A program made the translations under genes and the position numbers. Shown here piece after piece: positions 25,829 through 35,626 of a DNA stretch of 64,000 nucleotides; the stretch's first letter is position 1; each line of letters opens with the position of its first letter. The notes below the pieces were generated by a model, which was not told where the DNA came from, made no database searches, and saw only the letters and a list, made by a program, of their open reading frames with translations. This DNA comes from Parvibaculum sp039680535 (GTDB lineage: Bacteria > Pseudomonadota > Alphaproteobacteria > Parvibaculales > Parvibaculaceae): the NCBI RefSeq assembly GCF_039680535.1, contig NZ_JBDKSS010000023.1, positions 62,001 to 126,000 of the forward strand, in the 5' to 3' direction.

Positions 25829-27376
25829 TCAGACGATCTTGGATTCCTTGTTGCCCCAGTAGCGGTCGCGGATGAGGCGCTTGTAGAGCTTGCCGGTCGG
25901 ATGGCGCGGCAGCTGCTCTTCGAAGTCGACCGAGCGCGGGCACTTGATGGGCGACAGGTGCTGCTTGCAGAACTCCAGGAGCTCCGCTTCGAGCGCCGGG
26001 CCCGCATCGTTCCAGTCGACGGGCTGGACGACGGCCTTCACCTCTTCGCCGAAATCCTCATTGGGCACGCCGATGACCGCGACGTCCGCGACCTTCGGGT
26101 GGAGGACCAGCGTGTTCTCTGCTTCCTGCGGGTAGATATTGACGCCGCCGGAAATGATCATGAAGGCCTTGCGGTCGGTGAGGTAGAGATAGCCTTCCTC
26201 GTCGAGACGACCGATATCGCCCAGCGTCGACCAGCCCTTGGGATGGCGGCTCTCGGCGGTCTTCTTCGGGTCGTTGTGATATTCGAATTTGGTCTCGCTT
26301 TCGAAGTAGATGGTGCCTGCTTCGCCGATCGGAAGTTCATTGCCTTCGTCGTCGCAGATATGGACGATGGCGTTGAGCGCCTTACCGACGGAGCCCCTAT
26401 GAGCGAGCCATTCCTGCGAGTTGAGCGCGCAGAAGCCGTTGCCTTCCGAACCTGCGTAATATTCGAAGATCACCGGGCCCCACCAGTCGATCATCTGCTG
26501 CTTGACCGGCACGGGGCAGGGAGCGGCGGCGTGAATCGCGACTTTCAGCGACGACACATCGTACTTCTTGCGGACGTCTTCCGGCATCTTCAGCATACGA
26601 ACGAACATGGTCGGCACCCACTGGCTGTGCGTGACCTTGTACTTCTCGATGAGCTTCAGCGCTTCCTCGGCGTCGAAATGCTCCATCACGATCACGGTGC
26701 CGCCGAGACGCTGGGCGGTCATGCACCAGCGGAGCGGCGCGGCGTGATAGAGCGGCGCGGGCGAGAGGTAGATCGTGTTTTCGTCGAAGCCGTAGAGCAG
26801 CTGGGCGAGGCCGGCGAGAGCGTTCACCTCGTCGATGGGCCCACCGGTCAGCGGATGCTTCACGCCCTTCGGACGGCCTGTCGTGCCCGACGAATAGAGC
26901 ATGTCGGTGCCGGCGGTCTGGTCGGCGATCGGCGTCGTCGGGAAGCCGGCGCGGGCGTCTTCATATTTCTCATAGCCGGGAACGTCGCCGCCGACGGCGA
27001 AGCAGCGCTCGACCTTGGGAATGAGCTTCTCGGCCACGAGTTGGGCGGCGACCGGCTCCAGAGCTTTCGAGACGAAGAGGAGGCGCGCGCCGCAATCGCC
27101 GACGATGTAGGCGACTTCGCTGGCCGTGAGGCGCGAGGGGACGCAGGTGAAATAGAGACCTGCGCGCTGGGCGGCCCAACAGATTTCAAAATAGCGGACG
27201 TTGTTGTCCATGAAGATGGCGATGGAGTCGCCCGTCTTCAGGCCAGCCGCGCGAAAGAGATGCGCAAGCTGGTTGGAGCGTTCGTCGAGTTCCTTGAAGG
27301 TCACGGTCTCGCCGGTCGCCGCCATGATGTAGGCGGGCTTCGACGGCGTCTTCTGCGCATGAATATAGGGATGCAT
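25829..27376 (-). CDS. acyl-CoA synthetase (AMP-forming)
   Basis: A 515-residue adenylate-forming enzyme with the P-loop YSSGTTGRPKG at residues 161-171, the acyl-pocket/ATP motif YYAGSEGNG, the GWSTLGDIG hinge-region motif and the catalytic Lys496 in PTGKLYKR. It activates a fatty or aromatic acid to its CoA ester; the chain-length preference cannot be read off. It is divergent from a crotonase gene, which suggests a shared beta-oxidation-like pathway. Confidence 0.92.
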   Translation of the reverse strand: MHPYIHAQKTPSKPAYIMAATGETVTFKELDERSNQLAHLFRAAGLKTGDSIAIFMDNNVRYFEICWAAQRAGLYFTCVPSRLTASEVAYIVGDCGARLLFVSKALEPVAAQLVAEKLIPKVERCFAVGGDVPGYEKYEDARAGFPTTPIADQTAGTDMLYSSGTTGRPKGVKHPLTGGPIDEVNALAGLAQLLYGFDENTIYLSPAPLYHAAPLRWCMTAQRLGGTVIVMEHFDAEEALKLIEKYKVTHSQWVPTMFVRMLKMPEDVRKKYDVSSLKVAIHAAAPCPVPVKQQMIDWWGPVIFEYYAGSEGNGFCALNSQEWLAHRGSVGKALNAIVHICDDEGNELPIGEAGTIYFESETKFEYHNDPKKTAESRHPKGWSTLGDIGRLDEEGYLYLTDRKAFMIISGGVNIYPQEAENTLVLHPKVADVAVIGVPNEDFGEEVKAVVQPVDWNDAGPALEAELLEFCKQHLSPIKCPRSVDFEEQLPRHPTGKLYKRLIRDRYWGNKESKIV

Positions 27377-27521
27377 TAGGGTCCTCTCCCGGGGCTCTGG
27401 ACGGACAGAAACACATTCCGCCGAGCCGGACTTCGCTTTTATGTTGGTCCGTTGTTATATCTGGGCGGGACATTCGCCGCGCCACATCTTTTGCGTGAAA
27501 GTGAGCGCAAGATGACGCCCT

Positions 27522-27543
27522 CGTCAACTCATGTACGTTGACG
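27522..27543. promoter_or_regulatory. inverted repeat CGTCAAC-N8-GTTGACG
   Basis: Perfect 7-bp arms with an 8-bp centre sit in the 231-bp gap between the divergent acyl-CoA synthetase and crotonase genes, 64 bp before the crotonase start. The size fits a TetR- or GntR-type operator, but no such regulator is encoded nearby. Confidence 0.45.
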
Positions 27544-27607
27544 CAGGGGCCGCGCGGCGCAAACGGCAAGAAATTCAGGCAATTTGCCATCAACAGGGAG
27601 AGGAAGC

Positions 27608-28513
<906 letters not shown>

Positions 28514-28524
28514 GGCTGAGCATT

Positions 28525-28556
28525 CCGGGGTCTGTTCCTGCCGGTGCGGACCCCGG
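28525..28556. terminator. hairpin between convergent crotonase and membrane-protein genes
   Basis: An 8-bp stem CCGGGGTC/GACCCCGG with a 16-nt loop lies in the 49-bp gap. There is no T-run on either side, so termination is only possible. Confidence 0.4.
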
Positions 28557-28562
28557 CCCCGC

Positions 28563-29327
28563 TCACGATACATTCGGCTTTCCGCCCGCCTTCTGCGGAA
28601 GAAGCAGTATGCAGCCGATAATGAAGGCGGCGAGAACGGCCGTTGCCGTATAGCGGCTGAAGGCGAGGCCGCCGTGCTCGATCGGCTTGTCGAGCAGATC
28701 GCCCACCGTCGCGCCGAGGGGGCGGGTCAGGATGAACGCCATCCAGAACAGCAGCGTATGTGAAATCCTGGTGAAGAAATACGCCGCCGCAATCAGCGCA
28801 AGCCCGGCGCCGAAGACAAGCGCGCCGCCTTCATAGCCGAGCCCGTTCGTGTCCGCCATCCAGTCGCCCAGCGCCGTGCCGAGCGTTTGCGAAAAGAGGA
28901 TCGTCACCCAGTAGAAGATTTCGACCCTGGGCGAAACGATGGACGAAACCGACACCGATCCGGCGGCGCGATACCAGACGCCTAGCGACGCAATGAGCAG
29001 CGCCAGAAGGATCGACGATCCGCCCGCATAGCCGATGCCCAGCGAGCGGTCGGCGAAATCCGCCATTGTCGTGCCGGCCGTCGTGGTTGCGACGACCACC
29101 ATCCAATAAAGGGTTGGATGAAATACCCTGGCTCTGATTTGAGCAATGACGGCGACGAAGAAGATGCCGATGAAGATGATGCTGCTGAGGGCATAGCCGA
29201 GATCGAGCGACATGGAGACGGCGTCGCCGCCCGTTTCGCCAAGCGTCGTCGCGGCGATCTTGATGATCCAGAAAACGAGCGTGACTGCCGGTACCTTGCT
29301 TGCGCCGTTGTCTTCAGCCTTCAGCAT
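28563..29327 (-). CDS. COG4705-like membrane protein with four internal repeats
   Basis: A 254-residue protein with about seven to eight hydrophobic helices. A motif recurs four times: TTLGETGGD (27-35), TTAGTTMAD (82-90), QTLGTALGD (147-155) and RPLGATVGD (202-210). Each is preceded by FW or YW seven to eight residues earlier and usually followed by LGY or GG. The Gly and Asp residues inside membrane helices suggest an ion or small-solute pathway. No function is known to me. It lies 6 bp after the MFS gene, so the two are probably co-expressed. Confidence 0.8.
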   Translation of the reverse strand: MLKAEDNGASKVPAVTLVFWIIKIAATTLGETGGDAVSMSLDLGYALSSIIFIGIFFVAVIAQIRARVFHPTLYWMVVVATTTAGTTMADFADRSLGIGYAGGSSILLALLIASLGVWYRAAGSVSVSSIVSPRVEIFYWVTILFSQTLGTALGDWMADTNGLGYEGGALVFGAGLALIAAAYFFTRISHTLLFWMAFILTRPLGATVGDLLDKPIEHGGLAFSRYTATAVLAAFIIGCILLLPQKAGGKPNVS

Positions 29328-29333
29328 TTTCTA

Positions 29334-30614
29334 TCACTGCTCCGGGTTTGGCGTGTAGTTGCGGTTGTGTCCGGTGACGTTCCAGAGCGGGGTCAGGAAG
29401 AAGATCGCCAGCCAGAGCATCATCATCAGCGAGCAGGGCACGAGCAAGGCATTGAGCGGGCCGAGCCATTTGGTGACGAAGCCGGTGAGCAGTGCGCCGA
29501 TGGGCCCGCCACCGATCGAGCCGAGCTGAAAGGCGGCGAGCATTCGCGCGCGCAAGGCCTCCGTCGCAGCCTCCTGAACGATGGCGCGGGACTGGCTCAT
29601 CGCGATGCCGCCGGAGAGGCCCCATATCAGGGCGAGAATATTCACTGCCCAGAGCGGCGGGCAGAAATGCATGAGAACGGTGACGATGGAGCCCGTGAAG
29701 CCGGTGAGCATCATCACGCGGCCCTGCCGCCTGATCGGGCGGAAACGGCTCAGCATCAGCGACGAGAAGCCGATGCCGCCGAAGAAACACATATTGAGAA
29801 AGCCGATCTCGAAGGATGCGCCGTGATAGACATCGCGGACGAGCACCGGAAAGAGCACGAGAAAAACGCCCATGAAAAGCACGCCGGAGAAGAAGCTGTA
29901 AAGCAGCACGGGGCGGATGCTTTCATGGCGCCAGACCGCTTCGAGGCCCTCGCGGACATCGCGGAAAGGCGAGAGCCATGACGCGGTGCCGGAGCGCGGC
30001 GTGGGCGGAATGAATGACAGCCGAGACGTCGTGAAGGCAGCGAGCCCGAGACCGGCGCACTGGAGAACCAGAAGGGCAGGTGCCCCGACGACGGTGGCGC
30101 TGCCGGCGACGAGATAGCCGATCACCTGGGCGAGAAACTGGCCGCCCAGAACGAGGGCGACGGCATGCTGAATGTGGGCGCCGGGGCGCGAGGCGGCAAC
30201 GCGGGACAGCATGGCATCGCGGGCAGGCATCACGAAGCCGCCGAGCGCCGACATGACGAGCGCATAGCAAACCATGAGTGGGTAGCTGAGCCAGCCGCCG
30301 AAGATCAATGCCGCGAGGACCGCCGGCGGAATGATCGCCGCGAGCTGCAGGCGGAAGAGGTGGCCACGCAATTCGCGCCGGTCGGCCACGGCGCCGCCGA
30401 AAAGGCCGAGCACCATCATGGGGAGCATGGAAAGCATCTGCGCGATTCCGACGCGCTCGGAGCTTTCATGCAGGACGATGGTGACGATCCACGGAAAGAG
30501 AACACCCTGGATGCCGGCCGAGAAGAAATAGATCCAGACGCCCGACATGTACCAGGTGAATTCGTCGCTTCCGCCCGCAGCGGCTTTCGCCACCGGCTCT
30601 TCCGGCCGATTCAT
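29334..30614 (-). CDS. MFS transporter of the EntS/MFS_3 type
   Basis: The 426-residue protein has 12 hydrophobic helices, an initial VWIYFFSAGIQGVLFPWIVTIVL segment, and the MFS loop GGAVADRRELRGHLFRLQ between helices 2 and 3. The MFS_3 group exports siderophores, macrolides and other solutes; substrate unknown. It is followed directly by the repeat-containing membrane protein. Confidence 0.85.
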   Translation of the reverse strand: MNRPEEPVAKAAAGGSDEFTWYMSGVWIYFFSAGIQGVLFPWIVTIVLHESSERVGIAQMLSMLPMMVLGLFGGAVADRRELRGHLFRLQLAAIIPPAVLAALIFGGWLSYPLMVCYALVMSALGGFVMPARDAMLSRVAASRPGAHIQHAVALVLGGQFLAQVIGYLVAGSATVVGAPALLVLQCAGLGLAAFTTSRLSFIPPTPRSGTASWLSPFRDVREGLEAVWRHESIRPVLLYSFFSGVLFMGVFLVLFPVLVRDVYHGASFEIGFLNMCFFGGIGFSSLMLSRFRPIRRQGRVMMLTGFTGSIVTVLMHFCPPLWAVNILALIWGLSGGIAMSQSRAIVQEAATEALRARMLAAFQLGSIGGGPIGALLTGFVTKWLGPLNALLVPCSLMMMLWLAIFFLTPLWNVTGHNRNYTPNPEQ

Positions 30615-30798
30615 GACGCTCCCCTCGCTCTCGACGGCGCTCGATGCGCCGGTCCTCGCCTTCCCTTGTCGCCTTCTATCGCGTTTGCCGGTTCAATGCT
30701 CGTCCTGCCGCCGGCGAATGTGAAATTTTTTTGACGATAGCCTGAAAAGGCGCCGTTTTAGGCAGTGGTAAAGGAAGCGGGAGCGATAAGAGCGTCGG

Positions 30799-32010
30799 AT
30801 GTGCCCTCGATTCTTCAGCCTCGAGTTCAGGATGACGACGACAACTGCCCGCGAGCTAGCAGAGCCGGTCGAGCCTATCGACCCGGAGATCACGTGCGCC
30901 GAGGTTTTCGATTTTCTTCTCTCGGATGGCGACGTGCTGAACATTCCCGTGGTGGACCGGGGGCGTCCGGTCGGCCTCGTCAACCGCCTGGATTTCATGC
31001 TCATCTATGTGCGCATGTATGGGCGCGAGGTCTATGGCCGCCAGCCCATCACGACTCTGATGCACAAGGCACCGACCATCGTCGACGCGAGCGCAACCTG
31101 CGAGGAGATCAACGCGCGGCTGTCCGCGCTGGCAGGCAGTTCACCGCTTCAGGGCTTTATCGTCGTGGAAAAGGGGCACTATATCGGCCTCGGCTCGGCG
31201 GCCGTATTGATGCGCGTCATGGCGGAAATCAACATGCGCCGCGCCGAGGAGCTTGAGCGCCAGCGCCGCCGCGCGGAGGCCGCGAGCGAAAGCAAGACGC
31301 AGTTTCTCGCCAGCATGAGCCATGAGCTGCGCACGCCGCTCAATGCGATCATCGGCTTTGCCGACCTGATGCGCATGGAGCTCTTCGGCAAGATCGAGCC
31401 GTCGCGCTATCTCGAATATGTGCACGACATTCACGGCAGCGGCGTGCATCTGCTGCACATGATCAATGAGCTGCTCGACATGGCAAAGATCGAGGCCGGA
31501 CGGTTCGATCTGCACGATGCGGAGATTTGCCCGCTGGAAATCTGCGAGGAAGTGACGCGCATGTTGCGCCAGTCGGTCGCGACGGCGCGGGTGCAGCTGG
31601 AAATGCGTGTGCCGGGCGATCTTCCGCATGTCATGGCGGATGAGCAGCAGATGCGGCGCATCCTCGTCAATCTTCTTTCCAATGCGATCAAGTTCACGCC
31701 TGCAGGCGGAAAGATCACGCTGTCCTTTGCGGAGCGCGCCGACGGCGGCCTTGAACTCGCGGTGGCCGACACCGGCATCGGCATTCCGGCGGACAAGCTC
31801 GAAAAGGTGCTGGAGCCCTTCGAGCAGGTGGAAAATTCCTTCACGCGCACGCGCGCAGGCACGGGGCTCGGCCTGCCGCTGACCAAGGCGATGGTCGAGG
31901 CGCATGGAGGGCGGCTCTGGATCGAAAGCGTGCTCGACAAGGGAACGCGGGTGCGCGTGACCTTGCCGGCGGAGCGCGTTCTGAACAGGACGAAGACAGA
32001 CGCGGCCTGA
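30799..32010 (+). CDS. soluble CBS-domain sensor histidine kinase
   Basis: 403 residues from GTG 30799; ATG 30832 is an equally possible start. Residues about 30-155 resemble a CBS-domain pair (VLNIPVVDRGRPVGLVNRLDF, FIVVEKGHYIGLGSAAVLM), about 165-230 is a HisKA domain with the phospho-acceptor His175 in SHELRTPLNA, and about 280-395 an HATPase domain (N box NLLSNAIKF, DTGIGI, GTGLGLPL). There is no membrane helix. No response regulator is adjacent, so it is an orphan kinase that probably senses a nucleotide or metabolite through the CBS part. Confidence 0.88.
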   Translation: MCPRFFSLEFRMTTTTARELAEPVEPIDPEITCAEVFDFLLSDGDVLNIPVVDRGRPVGLVNRLDFMLIYVRMYGREVYGRQPITTLMHKAPTIVDASATCEEINARLSALAGSSPLQGFIVVEKGHYIGLGSAAVLMRVMAEINMRRAEELERQRRRAEAASESKTQFLASMSHELRTPLNAIIGFADLMRMELFGKIEPSRYLEYVHDIHGSGVHLLHMINELLDMAKIEAGRFDLHDAEICPLEICEEVTRMLRQSVATARVQLEMRVPGDLPHVMADEQQMRRILVNLLSNAIKFTPAGGKITLSFAERADGGLELAVADTGIGIPADKLEKVLEPFEQVENSFTRTRAGTGLGLPLTKAMVEAHGGRLWIESVLDKGTRVRVTLPAERVLNRTKTDAA

Positions 32011-32012
32011 GA

Positions 32013-32681
32013 TCAGGCTTGCGCGAGAGAGGCCATGGACGCGTAGGTGTGAACGATGCGTCCTCTAGCCGACGAGGCAGCGGCGGCGACCATGGCTGCG
32101 GCGACCGTGTCCGCCGGAATGCCGCGATAGATCTTTGCGGGGCCGACGAGCAGCGGATTGAGAAACGGCATTGCGCCCATCATCGCGGCTTCGGCGGGGC
32201 GCCTGTCGCCGCGCTCGCCGAGGATGAGTCCGGGCCGGAAGATATGTGCCGCCTCAAAGCCGAGCGCGGCGACCGCGTCTTCCGCCTCGCCCTTCACCCG
32301 CGAATAGAAGATCGACGAACGCGCGCTGGCGCCGATCGCCGAGACGAGCAGAAAGCGCGTCGCGCCGGAGGCTTTCGCGGCGCGGGCGAAATTCACAACA
32401 TAGTCGAAATCAACACGGTGGAAGGCTGGTTGGCTTCCCGCCTTCCTGATCGTCGTGCCGAGGGCGCAAAACGCATCGTCGGCATGGATGGCGGATTTCG
32501 CGAGCGCCAGCTCGAGCGTCTCGAAATCGGTGACGATTTCGATGAGCTTCGGATGGGAGAGGCCAACGCTCCGACGCGTTATCACGACGACGCGGTCATA
32601 GGTTGGCGCGTCGAGCAATCGCTTGAGCAGGAAACCGCCGACAAGGCCGGTCGCGCCGGCAACGAGAGCTGTCCTGGTCAT
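32013..32681 (-). CDS. HTATIP2-like NAD(P)-binding epimerase family protein
   Basis: A 222-residue atypical SDR with the GATGLVGGFLLKRLL nucleotide-binding motif at residues 8-22 and the characteristic DDAFCALGTTIRKAGSQPAF and SAIGASARSSIFYSRVKGEAE segments (YSRVK supplying Tyr and Lys). Members bind NADPH but the reaction is unknown. The start overlaps the stop of the upstream citrate-synthase fusion by 4 bp (ATGA type), so the two are translationally coupled. Confidence 0.85.
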   Translation of the reverse strand: MTRTALVAGATGLVGGFLLKRLLDAPTYDRVVVITRRSVGLSHPKLIEIVTDFETLELALAKSAIHADDAFCALGTTIRKAGSQPAFHRVDFDYVVNFARAAKASGATRFLLVSAIGASARSSIFYSRVKGEAEDAVAALGFEAAHIFRPGLILGERGDRRPAEAAMMGAMPFLNPLLVGPAKIYRGIPADTVAAAMVAAAASSARGRIVHTYASMASLAQA

Positions 32682-33934
32682 TTCGGTGCCTCTCCCGTGT
32701 AGCGGGCGCGGGGCCTGATCATCTGGCCGGAGCGATATTGTTCGATGGCGTGGCCGATCCAGCCCGCCGTGCGGCCGAGCACAAAGATCGAAAGGCCGGT
32801 GCCGGGCATCATTCGCAGGGTAACGGAGAGGGCGCCGACCGCGAAGTCGATATTGGGATAGACGCCGCCGGCTTCAGCCATGACATCGACGATGCGCTGA
32901 ACGCGGAGGAACGCCGGGTCGTCGCCATGATTGGCGCGCATGAGGTCGAGCAGCATCGCCGCGCGCGGATCGCCGTCGGGATAGAGCGGATGGCCGAAGC
33001 CGGGCACGAGATCGCCATTGCGCAGGCGACTTAGCACCGCGTCCTCAACGTCCTGGCGATGGGCCAGATCGGTGAGAAAGCTTTCGACGCGGCTGGTGAA
33101 GGCGCCATGGCGCGGGCCTTGCGCGGCGCAGATGCCGGCCTGAACGGCCGCGTAAAGCGTGGCGCCGGTTCCCGCGACGCACCGCACGGTGAAGGCCGAC
33201 GCATTGAGTTCGTGGTCGGCGCAGAGGACGAGCGCGGCGCGGATCAGTTCCGCCGCCCGGCGGTCGCCGAAGGTGAGCGAACGGGCAAGCACTTCATGTA
33301 CGGGATCGGCGGAGGGCGCGACGCCCGCGATCACGGCCGCAACGAAGCGCATGAGCCTTGCGCCCGTGGCGGCGAGGCCGCGATCGGTCATGTTGTAGAT
33401 GGAGGGATCGTCGAGACCGGCAAGCGGCAGCAGCGAGAGGCAACGCTCGATGCGCGGCGCATCGGCGAGGTCCGATGCGAGCCTTTCGACCAGCGGCGTC
33501 ATTTTCGGCACGGCGTCGCGTGTGAAGGGCTGCACATCGCGGCAACCCCACAAGAGGGCGGCGACCTGTTCGACGCTCGAATTGCGCGCCAACGCCATCG
33601 CGTTCGAGCCGCGGTAGTGGAGCTTGCCGTCGGAAATGAGCGTGATCGCGGAATCGAGGACCGGTGCGCCGCCGAAATTGAGCGCGGCGGCGAGCGCGTC
33701 TCGTCCGCCTTCGAACTGGGGCGATGAGGGGGAGGCTCCGGCGGCGCGGCGCTGTTTCAGCGCGCGCACATCCTCGGCCCGGTACCGCTTCGCCCGACTG
33801 TCCGGCACAGGTTCGGAGCGGATCAGGTCCCGGCTTACATAGGCATAGAGGGTCGCAAGGCTGATGCCGAGTTCGGCGGCGGCTTCCTTGGCCGTGAGGT
33901 AGAGGCTTTCCGGGGGTGGGGCGAGCTTGGGCAT
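32678..33934 (-). CDS. helix-turn-helix/citrate synthase fusion protein
   Basis: A 418-residue protein. Residues about 10-62 form a MerR/excisionase-type winged HTH (LTAKEAAAELGISLATLYAY, then SRAKRYRAEDVRALKQRR); residues about 80-415 are a citrate-synthase fold. The catalytic residues are present: His241 and His276 (GPRHGAF), His315 (FGHPLYPDGDP) and Asp363 (YPNIDFAVG). It may be a DNA-binding protein that senses acyl-CoA or oxaloacetate, a working enzyme, or both. It is divergent from a second citrate synthase with a palindrome between them. Confidence 0.88.
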   Translation of the reverse strand: MPKLAPPPESLYLTAKEAAAELGISLATLYAYVSRDLIRSEPVPDSRAKRYRAEDVRALKQRRAAGASPSSPQFEGGRDALAAALNFGGAPVLDSAITLISDGKLHYRGSNAMALARNSSVEQVAALLWGCRDVQPFTRDAVPKMTPLVERLASDLADAPRIERCLSLLPLAGLDDPSIYNMTDRGLAATGARLMRFVAAVIAGVAPSADPVHEVLARSLTFGDRRAAELIRAALVLCADHELNASAFTVRCVAGTGATLYAAVQAGICAAQGPRHGAFTSRVESFLTDLAHRQDVEDAVLSRLRNGDLVPGFGHPLYPDGDPRAAMLLDLMRANHGDDPAFLRVQRIVDVMAEAGGVYPNIDFAVGALSVTLRMMPGTGLSIFVLGRTAGWIGHAIEQYRSGQMIRPRARYTGEAPK

Positions 33935-33953
33935 GGCCTATTTTTATATAGAT

Positions 33954-33970
33954 TGATTAGCTTAATCAAG
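33954..33970. promoter_or_regulatory. palindrome TTGATTA-GCT-TAATCAA, candidate operator
   Basis: Perfect 7-bp arms lie in the AT-rich gap between the two divergent citrate-synthase genes, 20 bp before the start of the HTH fusion and 76 bp before that of the other gene. It is the natural target for the HTH fusion, which would make the pair self-regulated. Confidence 0.65.
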
Positions 33971-34045
33971 ATTGACGATTATTGAGGTGATCAACATTTT
34001 TGACCCGAGAGGCGCGCTCGGGCGCCTCGGGAAATGAGGTGTGAG

Positions 34046-35167
34046 ATGTCCAATGGTCATTTTTCAGCTGGGAGCGGGGCGACCGCCTTCGGTCTCGACA
34101 ATGTGGTCGCCGCCGAAACGCCCCTGAGCCATGTCGATGGCGAGGCGGGGCGGCTCATCATTGCCGGCCACGATGTCGGGGACCTGGTCGCGGCTTACGA
34201 CTTCGAGGGCGCGGTCGCGCTGCTCTGGCGGGTGGCGGGGCTGGAGCCCGCTCCCTCGGCGGAAGATGTTCGCGATGGCCTTGGCCGGGCGCGCGTCGAG
34301 GCCTTTAAGCTTGTTCCCGCGCTGCTTGCCGCGACGAAGGGCCTTACGGTGACCGAGGGGCTCAGGACCGGCTTTTCCCTTCTGGCGGACGAGGGCGATC
34401 TTCTGCCGCATATCCGCGCCGTGGGCTCGGCGCCTGTCTTCATCGCGGCGCTCTGCCGTCGCGATGAGGGCAAGGAGCCGATCGCGCCCGATGCCGCGTC
34501 GGGGCATGCCGCCGATTTTCTCCGCATGCTGAAGGGCAGTCCGGCGAGCGAGGCCGAGGTGAAGGCGCTCAATGCCTATCTCGTCACGGTCACCGATCAC
34601 GGCATGAATGCGTCGACCTTCACCGCGCGGGTGATCGCTTCGACGCGGGCGGGCATGATCTCGGCCATCGTCGGCGCGTTCTGCGCCTTGAAGGGACCGC
34701 TGCATGGCGGCGCGCCCGGCCCGGTGCTCGACATGCTGGACGATATCGGCACTCGCGCCAATATCGACGCGTGGCTTGCCCGTGAGATTGCCAGGGGCGA
34801 GCGGCTGATGGGCTTCGGCCATCGCGTCTACAAGGTGCGCGATCCCCGTGCCGACGTCTTCAACCAGGCGGTCATGCTGCTCACCAACGGCAATGAGCGC
34901 GTGCGTTTCGCGCGCGATGTCGAGAAGGCGGCGCTGGCGGCTCTGAAGGCGGCGAAGCCCAACCAGCGGCTCGACACGAACATGGAGTACTACACAGCCG
35001 TATTGCTTGAGGCTCTGGGCATTCCGCGCAGCGCCGTCACCGCCGTCTTCGGCATGTCGCGCGTCGCGGGCTGGAGCGCCCATGTGATCGAGCAGGAGCG
35101 CGTCGGCAGGCTCATCCGTCCGCAGTCGCGCTATGTCGGCCAGTGGCCCGACGACAAGGCTGCGTGA
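34046..35167 (+). CDS. citrate synthase-like protein with Asp-to-Glu active-site change
   Basis: 373 residues from ATG 34046, chosen because GAGGTG precedes it; ATG 34034 is also in frame. The fold is citrate or methylcitrate synthase with His185 (DHGMNAS), His220 (GPLHGGAPG) and His259 (GFGHRVYKVRDPRADV). The position of the catalytic Asp (NVDFYS in classical enzymes) reads NMEYYTA, so Glu314. That may lower condensation activity or change the acyl-CoA preference. It is divergent from the HTH fusion, whose active site is intact. Confidence 0.88.
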   Translation: MSNGHFSAGSGATAFGLDNVVAAETPLSHVDGEAGRLIIAGHDVGDLVAAYDFEGAVALLWRVAGLEPAPSAEDVRDGLGRARVEAFKLVPALLAATKGLTVTEGLRTGFSLLADEGDLLPHIRAVGSAPVFIAALCRRDEGKEPIAPDAASGHAADFLRMLKGSPASEAEVKALNAYLVTVTDHGMNASTFTARVIASTRAGMISAIVGAFCALKGPLHGGAPGPVLDMLDDIGTRANIDAWLAREIARGERLMGFGHRVYKVRDPRADVFNQAVMLLTNGNERVRFARDVEKAALAALKAAKPNQRLDTNMEYYTAVLLEALGIPRSAVTAVFGMSRVAGWSAHVIEQERVGRLIRPQSRYVGQWPDDKAA

Positions 35168-35177
35168 GCCGCAAGGC

Positions 35178-35591
35178 TCAACAGGGCGGCTTCGGTCCGA
35201 AGGCGGCTCGCGCCAACTCGACGGCTGGTCTGTCGAGTAGCGCGGGCTGCCACTCGGCCTGGCGCAGGATGCGCGAGGCAAGCTGGTCGTAGGATTGCGG
35301 GCCGTCGATGCTGACGCAGTCTTCCGCGGTGCGCGGAAGATCGAGCGCCTCTTTCGCGTCGCCATTGCTGCGCACATAGTTTGCCGAGGCAAGATAGCCC
35401 GCGATGTATTTGCGGCACAGAAGGGCCGGACGTGGCGTCGGGCCTTGCGGATTGAGCCGGTGTTCGGAAAGCGCGCGGCAGGCCGCCACGAGATCCCCGC
35501 CCGTCGATATGCGGCTAGCGGCCTCGGCAGCGGGCGCGAATGTCATGACGGCGAGCGCCAGCAGAAAGGCGGTGCCTGGGGGCGAACGCAC
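35178..35591 (-). CDS. secreted Rap1a/Tai-like small protein
   Basis: A 137-residue protein from GTG 35591, with GGAGG eight bases upstream; the frame is open to 35681 without a site. A signal peptide (TAFLLALAVMTFAPAAEAA) precedes a small domain with three cysteines (ACRAL, LCRKYIAGYL, EDCVSI) and a fourth Cys at the end. The C...CxxYIxGY pattern resembles Rap1a/Tai immunity-type proteins, but that is weak. It heads for no obvious operon. Confidence 0.65.
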   Translation of the reverse strand: MRSPPGTAFLLALAVMTFAPAAEAASRISTGGDLVAACRALSEHRLNPQGPTPRPALLCRKYIAGYLASANYVRSNGDAKEALDLPRTAEDCVSIDGPQSYDQLASRILRQAEWQPALLDRPAVELARAAFGPKPPC

Positions 35592-35626
35592 AGCCTGAAC
35601 CTCCGTGAACCTGTGGTGCCCGCCGG

